Made by a program: the position numbers and the translations under genes. Shown in pieces: positions 16,124 to 18,647 of a DNA stretch of 18,647 nucleotides (its first letter is position 1; every line of letters starts with the position of its first letter). Origin of the DNA: CABRXV01 sp900754955 (lineage in GTDB: Bacteria > Actinomycetota > Coriobacteriia > Coriobacteriales > Eggerthellaceae). The stretch covers positions 1 through 18,647 of the forward strand of contig CABRXV010000039.1 of the NCBI GenBank assembly GCA_902475005.1. Reading direction: 5' to 3'. Below the pieces are notes generated by a model. It saw only the letters and a program-made list of their open reading frames with translations. It had not been told where the DNA came from and searched no databases.

Positions 16124-17137
16124 ATGGCCAACAGCATCGAGTTCGCCAAGAACTACGCCAGCATCCTGGACGAGGTCTATCAGAGGGCGGCGGTGTCCCG
16201 CTGCTTGAACAGCGGCGGGCGCATGGTCCGCGCAGGGCGCAACGCCAAGGAGATCCTCATCCCGAAGATCTCGGTCACGGGGCTCGGGGACTACACGCGC
16301 AACGTGGGCTACAAGACGGGCTCCATCACCTACGAGTACGAGACGCACAGCTTCGGCTACGACCGGGCCATCCGCCTGTTCGCCGACGTCATGGACGTCG
16401 AGGAGAGCGGCGTGCTCGACTGCTTCGTGGAGGCGGGCGCCGAGCTGCAGCGCACCCAGGTGGCACCCGAGGGCGACGCCTACACGTTCAGCCAGATCGC
16501 GGGCACCGAGGGCGTGACCATGAAGGGCGAGGACCTCTCCGAGGCGTCCGCCGTGGACGTGCTCGCCGCCCTGCGGGCCGTGACCAACGACATGGACGAG
16601 AAGCAGGTCTCCACCGGGAGCCGCTACCTCTTCATCACGCTGACGCTGCGCGGCGTCCTGGACGACTTCTCGCTCGCGAACCCCACGCGCTCCAACCGCG
16701 TGCTCGAGCGGTTCAGCCGCATCGTGGAGGTGCCGCAGGTGCGCTTCTACACGGCCATCGACTTGCTCAGCGGCGATGACGGCCAGTTCGGCTACCAGAA
16801 GGCAACCGGCACCTACGTGGCCACCACGGACACCGAGGTCGACAGCACGAAGACCTACTACACGAAGAGCGGCGACGAGTACACGGCGGTGGCGTCCCCC
16901 ACGAAGAGCGGGCTCTCGAGCTACTACGAGCTCAAGGGTGCTGGTGCCGACATCAACTTCATGGTCGTGGAGAAGTCGGCCGTGATCAAGTACGACAAGC
17001 ACGTGGCGTTGCGCGTGTTCAGCCCCGACGAGCTGGAGGCGCTGGACTCCTACATGCTCAAGTACCGCAAGTACGGCATCGTGAGCGTGCTGGAGAACAA
17101 GCTCGACGGCGTTTACGTGAGCGCGGGCACGGATTAG
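16124..17137 (+). CDS. Phage major capsid protein (HK97-like)
   Basis: A 337-residue capsid subunit that assembles around the scaffold. The N-terminus MANSIEFAKNYASILDEVYQ, then LIPKISVTGLGDYTRN and SFGYDRAIRLFADVMDVEESG, is the pattern of HK97-fold capsid proteins encoded after GP20-type scaffolds; no long N-terminal delta domain is present, in line with a separate scaffold gene. A strong AGGAGGG at 16110-16116 precedes the ATG by 7 bp. An extra segment lies at about 222-266, rich in Tyr, Thr, Asp and Ser (TYVATTDTEVDSTKTYYT, then YTAVASPT and YYE). The capsid fold resumes in the C-terminal region (VVEKSAVIKYDKHVALRVF). The insert is probably surface-exposed. The gene appears complete. Confidence 0.9.
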   Translation: MANSIEFAKNYASILDEVYQRAAVSRCLNSGGRMVRAGRNAKEILIPKISVTGLGDYTRNVGYKTGSITYEYETHSFGYDRAIRLFADVMDVEESGVLDCFVEAGAELQRTQVAPEGDAYTFSQIAGTEGVTMKGEDLSEASAVDVLAALRAVTNDMDEKQVSTGSRYLFITLTLRGVLDDFSLANPTRSNRVLERFSRIVEVPQVRFYTAIDLLSGDDGQFGYQKATGTYVATTDTEVDSTKTYYTKSGDEYTAVASPTKSGLSSYYELKGAGADINFMVVEKSAVIKYDKHVALRVFSPDELEALDSYMLKYRKYGIVSVLENKLDGVYVSAGTD

Positions 17138-17140
17138 CCC

Positions 17141-17481
17141 GTGGCCGATGCGGTGACATACCAGTTCTATTCGCAGGTTTACGGGGCGGGCTTTCGGAGT
17201 CCGCCTTCGGACTTGCGCTGCCGGCGGCATCGCGCCACGTGCAGTGGCTGGTGGGCGGACGCGAGCCTACCGAGGACGAGCTTGAGAGCTACCAGCGGGC
17301 CGTGTGCGCCGCTGTGGACGCCTTCGCTGAGTTCGGCGAAGGGCAGGTCGGCGGCTTTGCGCTCGGGGACTTCAAAGTGACCCACTACGAGGACGAGGGC
17401 ACGACCGGCGAGGAGATCGCCACGCAGGAGGCGCTCAAGGAGCTGATGGGGACCTCGCTCGCGTTCAGCGGGGTGCGATGA
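17141..17481 (+). pseudogene. Head-tail connector (gp6/gp15-like adaptor), single-base frameshift
   Basis: The gene starts at GTG 17141, 4 bp after the capsid stop: MADAVTYQFYSQVYG. This frame then loses sense, while the frame one base earlier continues as GLSESAFGLALPAASRHVQW (from 17188), then LVGGREPTEDELESYQRAV and a C-terminal region ending FSGVR at TGA 17479-17481. Joined, they give about 113 residues, the usual size and composition of small head-tail adaptors that bind below the portal. No start codon precedes the second frame before 17239. Adding one G to the GGGG run at 17183-17186 would read YGGGLSESAF and restore a continuous gene. No standard -1 slippery heptamer is present. It is either a true frameshift mutation or a sequencing or assembly indel in a homopolymer. 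Confidence 0.7.
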
Positions 17482-17807
17482 TGGGGGGCCTTCGGCCTAT
17501 ACCGCTGCGGCTGCTGGCCGACGACGCCGTGGTGAGGGTGCCCGACAGTGACGGTGGCTATGCCGAGGGCGTGGCCGTGTCTCACGTGCGGTTCGCCAGG
17601 ACGCAGAGCGCCGTGGATGATGACCACAGGAGCGCGGACGCCGGCGCCGGAAAGGTCTATGTCGACGCGCTGAACAGCGGCGGTGCCTTCGAGGTGCCCG
17701 CTGGGTCGCGCATCGACATCGGCGGGCATTCCTATTACGTGTCCGAGTGCAAGCGGTGCGAGGACTTCAACGGGCGCGTGCACCACTGGGAGCTGGTGGT
17801 GAGATGA
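17478..17807 (+). CDS. Head-closure / putative minor capsid protein
   Basis: A 109-residue beta-rich protein: GLRPIPLRLLADDAVVRVP, then VAVSHVRFARTQ, SRIDIGGHSYYVSE and a final WELVVR. This resembles the small 'minor capsid' or head-closure proteins that follow the connector in Gram-positive siphophages and seal the portal. Start at ATG 17478 overlaps the connector stop (ATGA), and the stop overlaps the next start by ATGA. Annotated by position and general pattern; no catalytic motif is expected. Confidence 0.7.
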   Translation: MMGGLRPIPLRLLADDAVVRVPDSDGGYAEGVAVSHVRFARTQSAVDDDHRSADAGAGKVYVDALNSGGAFEVPAGSRIDIGGHSYYVSECKRCEDFNGRVHHWELVVR

Positions 17808-18193
17808 GCTGCGCGGACTCCATCGCGAAACTGCTGGCAGACGCCCACTTCACAAGCTGCTTCACAAAAGTTTTGCCGCCGGCGCTGGACTGCGCGGAGC
17901 CCATCGTGGTTACGGAGGGTGCGTTCTCGCGCGGCTCCCGGCTGGCCGAGGAGGAGCGCGGGACGGTGACCGTCACAGTGCTGGTCGTTCGCGAGGTTCT
18001 GGCGTATGCGGAGAACGTTGCAACGGCAGCTGAGTACGCGGTTCGCCGTGCCGACTGGGAGCCTTATGCGGACGCCGGCGCTTACCGCATCGTAGGCATT
18101 GACACGACGGCACCAGCGTTTAAGGAGCGCGACTCAAGCGGGCGGTATGTATGGGCGTTCGACGTGACGTGCACGATGGTGAGGTCACTGTGA
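17804..18193 (+). CDS. Tail-completion / minor capsid-type protein
   Basis: A 129-residue protein starting MSCADSIAKLLADAHF and ending FDVTCTMVRSL. Layout is an N-terminal helix, a strand-rich middle (GTVTVTVLVV), a helix (AYAENVATAAEYAVRRADW), then RIVGIDTTAPAFKERDSSGRYVWAFDV. That pattern, with a final strand running to the end, is typical of tail-terminator or tail-completion proteins that join head and tail. Start at ATG 17804 overlaps the preceding stop by ATGA; the longer open frame upstream is an overlap inside the previous gene. Its stop overlaps the GTG of the next gene. The family call is from pattern and order only. Confidence 0.6.
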   Translation: MSCADSIAKLLADAHFTSCFTKVLPPALDCAEPIVVTEGAFSRGSRLAEEERGTVTVTVLVVREVLAYAENVATAAEYAVRRADWEPYADAGAYRIVGIDTTAPAFKERDSSGRYVWAFDVTCTMVRSL

Positions 18194-18357
18194 AGGGCAA
18201 GGATGCTGACAAGCGCAAGGAAGAGCGTAGCGACGAGCTGCGGCTTCTCGCCGAGTCGATGGCGCAGAAGCCCAGGAAGGGCGGCTCCGTTGACGAGATG
18301 AGCCTGGAGTCTCGCCGTCGTGCCATCGCCTACGGAAGAGCCAGGGGCAACGCATGA
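18190..18357 (+). CDS. Small charged phage protein, unknown function (55 aa)
   Basis: Start chosen at GTG 18190, which overlaps the preceding TGA (GTGA), giving a 55-residue hydrophilic protein: about 18 Lys/Arg and many Glu/Asp residues, predicted mostly helical, no membrane segment and no cysteine pair. I do not recognise the family. Its stop overlaps the next start (ATGA), so it is translated as part of the late operon, which supports it being real despite its size. Confidence 0.55.
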   Translation: MKGKDADKRKEERSDELRLLAESMAQKPRKGGSVDEMSLESRRRAIAYGRARGNA

Positions 18358-18647
18358 GGTCGATTGTCTACAACGGCATCGACCTCTCTGAATGGTGCAG
18401 CGCCGAGGTCGTCGAGAAGGTCGCTATGCCCGTCGTGCCCGACACGATGGTGATGCCCGGGCGTGCGGGCGCGCTGCTCGTTTCTAGTCGCATACCGCCC
18501 AGGCTGGTGCGGGTGCGGCTTTTCATGGACGCGGGGCTCAGGCCGGGGACCAACGGGCTGGCCGATGTCCGGCACAGGGTCTACTCGGCGCTGTGCTCCG
18601 CCTCCGGCGGGACGCTGCGGTTGCCCGACGAGCCGGAGCTCGTGAAT
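18354..18647 (+). CDS. Phage tail protein, N-terminal part (distal-tail-like), runs off the window
   Basis: Ninety-eight codons from ATG 18354 to the window end, still open. The sequence MRSIVYNGIDLSEWCSAEVV, then VMPGRAGALLV, RVRLFMD, ADVRHRVYSALCSASGG and LPDEPELV, resembles the N-terminal domain of siphophage tail components of the distal tail (Dit) type: a short beta-strand start with 'Y-N-G-x-D-L-S', a 'P-G-R-x-G' turn and a strand ending at 'L-P-x-E-P-E'. Such proteins form the hub between tail tube and baseplate. The call is tentative because no tail-tube, chaperone or tape-measure gene precedes it, where they usually lie. Confidence 0.5.
   Translation, partial: MRSIVYNGIDLSEWCSAEVVEKVAMPVVPDTMVMPGRAGALLVSSRIPPRLVRVRLFMDAGLRPGTNGLADVRHRVYSALCSASGGTLRLPDEPELVN

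Noticed and set aside
17183..17197. Programmed -1 ribosomal frameshift in the connector gene
   Set aside because: The in-frame heptamer G-GGC-TTT does not fit the X-XXY-YYZ rule, and head-tail connectors are not known to me to use frameshifting; a lost G is simpler.
15449..17230. A 593-codon minus-strand open frame opposite scaffold and capsid genes
   Set aside because: It spans two clear phage genes and a promoter region and its translation has no family character.

Overview
The window is a piece of a prophage or phage-like element from a high-GC bacterium. Its late head-morphogenesis cassette has been split by a block of about 13.5-14 kb that looks like anti-phage defence. Phage genes and most of the defence genes have strongly GC-biased third codon positions, and every start I could judge has a purine-rich Shine-Dalgarno sequence. 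Gene order and protein style resemble siphovirus-type prophages of gut Actinomycetota (Coriobacteriia such as Eggerthella or Collinsella relatives). That host assignment is an inference from style, not a database match.

Layout. (1) 1-96: the last codons and right end of an IS3-family insertion sequence. (2) 97-1403: SPP1-type portal gene whose 5' end has been cut off by that IS. (3) 1404-1922: about 520 bp with no convincing gene, where a minor head protein gene would normally lie. (4) 1923-11909, plus strand: a tightly coupled operon of an orphan Phd/YefM-type antitoxin-like protein, an SNF2-like helicase with a C-terminal DUF3883 (NO VEIN C-terminal) domain, a DUF1156 adenine-specific DNA methylase, and a DUF499 ATPase with an N-terminal Swt1-type HEPN domain. 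The last three match the helicase-methylase-ATPase (Hma-type) defence arrangement. (5) 11935-15369, minus strand, convergent to the operon: a subtilisin-like S8 protease and an AAA+ ATPase, matching the two-gene IetAS defence system. (6) 15370-15616: regulatory region with a four-copy repeat at about 20-bp spacing over the likely ietA promoter. (7) 15617-18647, plus strand: the head cassette resumes with GP20-like scaffold, major capsid protein, a frameshifted head-tail connector gene, head-closure protein, tail-completion-type protein, a 55-residue unknown and a partial tail protein.

How the genes may work together. The helicase and ATPase probably survey or process invading DNA, the methylase marks self DNA, and two possible effector modules are fused to the motor proteins: a HEPN R-x4-H motif in the ATPase and a D...E-x-K nuclease-like motif in the helicase C-terminus. 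The AAA+ ATPase probably controls the protease in the second system. The two systems face each other and appear to be separately regulated. The IS-truncated portal, the missing minor head gene and the broken connector suggest that the host prophage is decayed and now carries defence genes.

The methylase is a mosaic: its central 2 kb has clearly lower GC than its two ends and its neighbours, suggesting recombination within the gene. All family assignments are from motif reading; no search was run.
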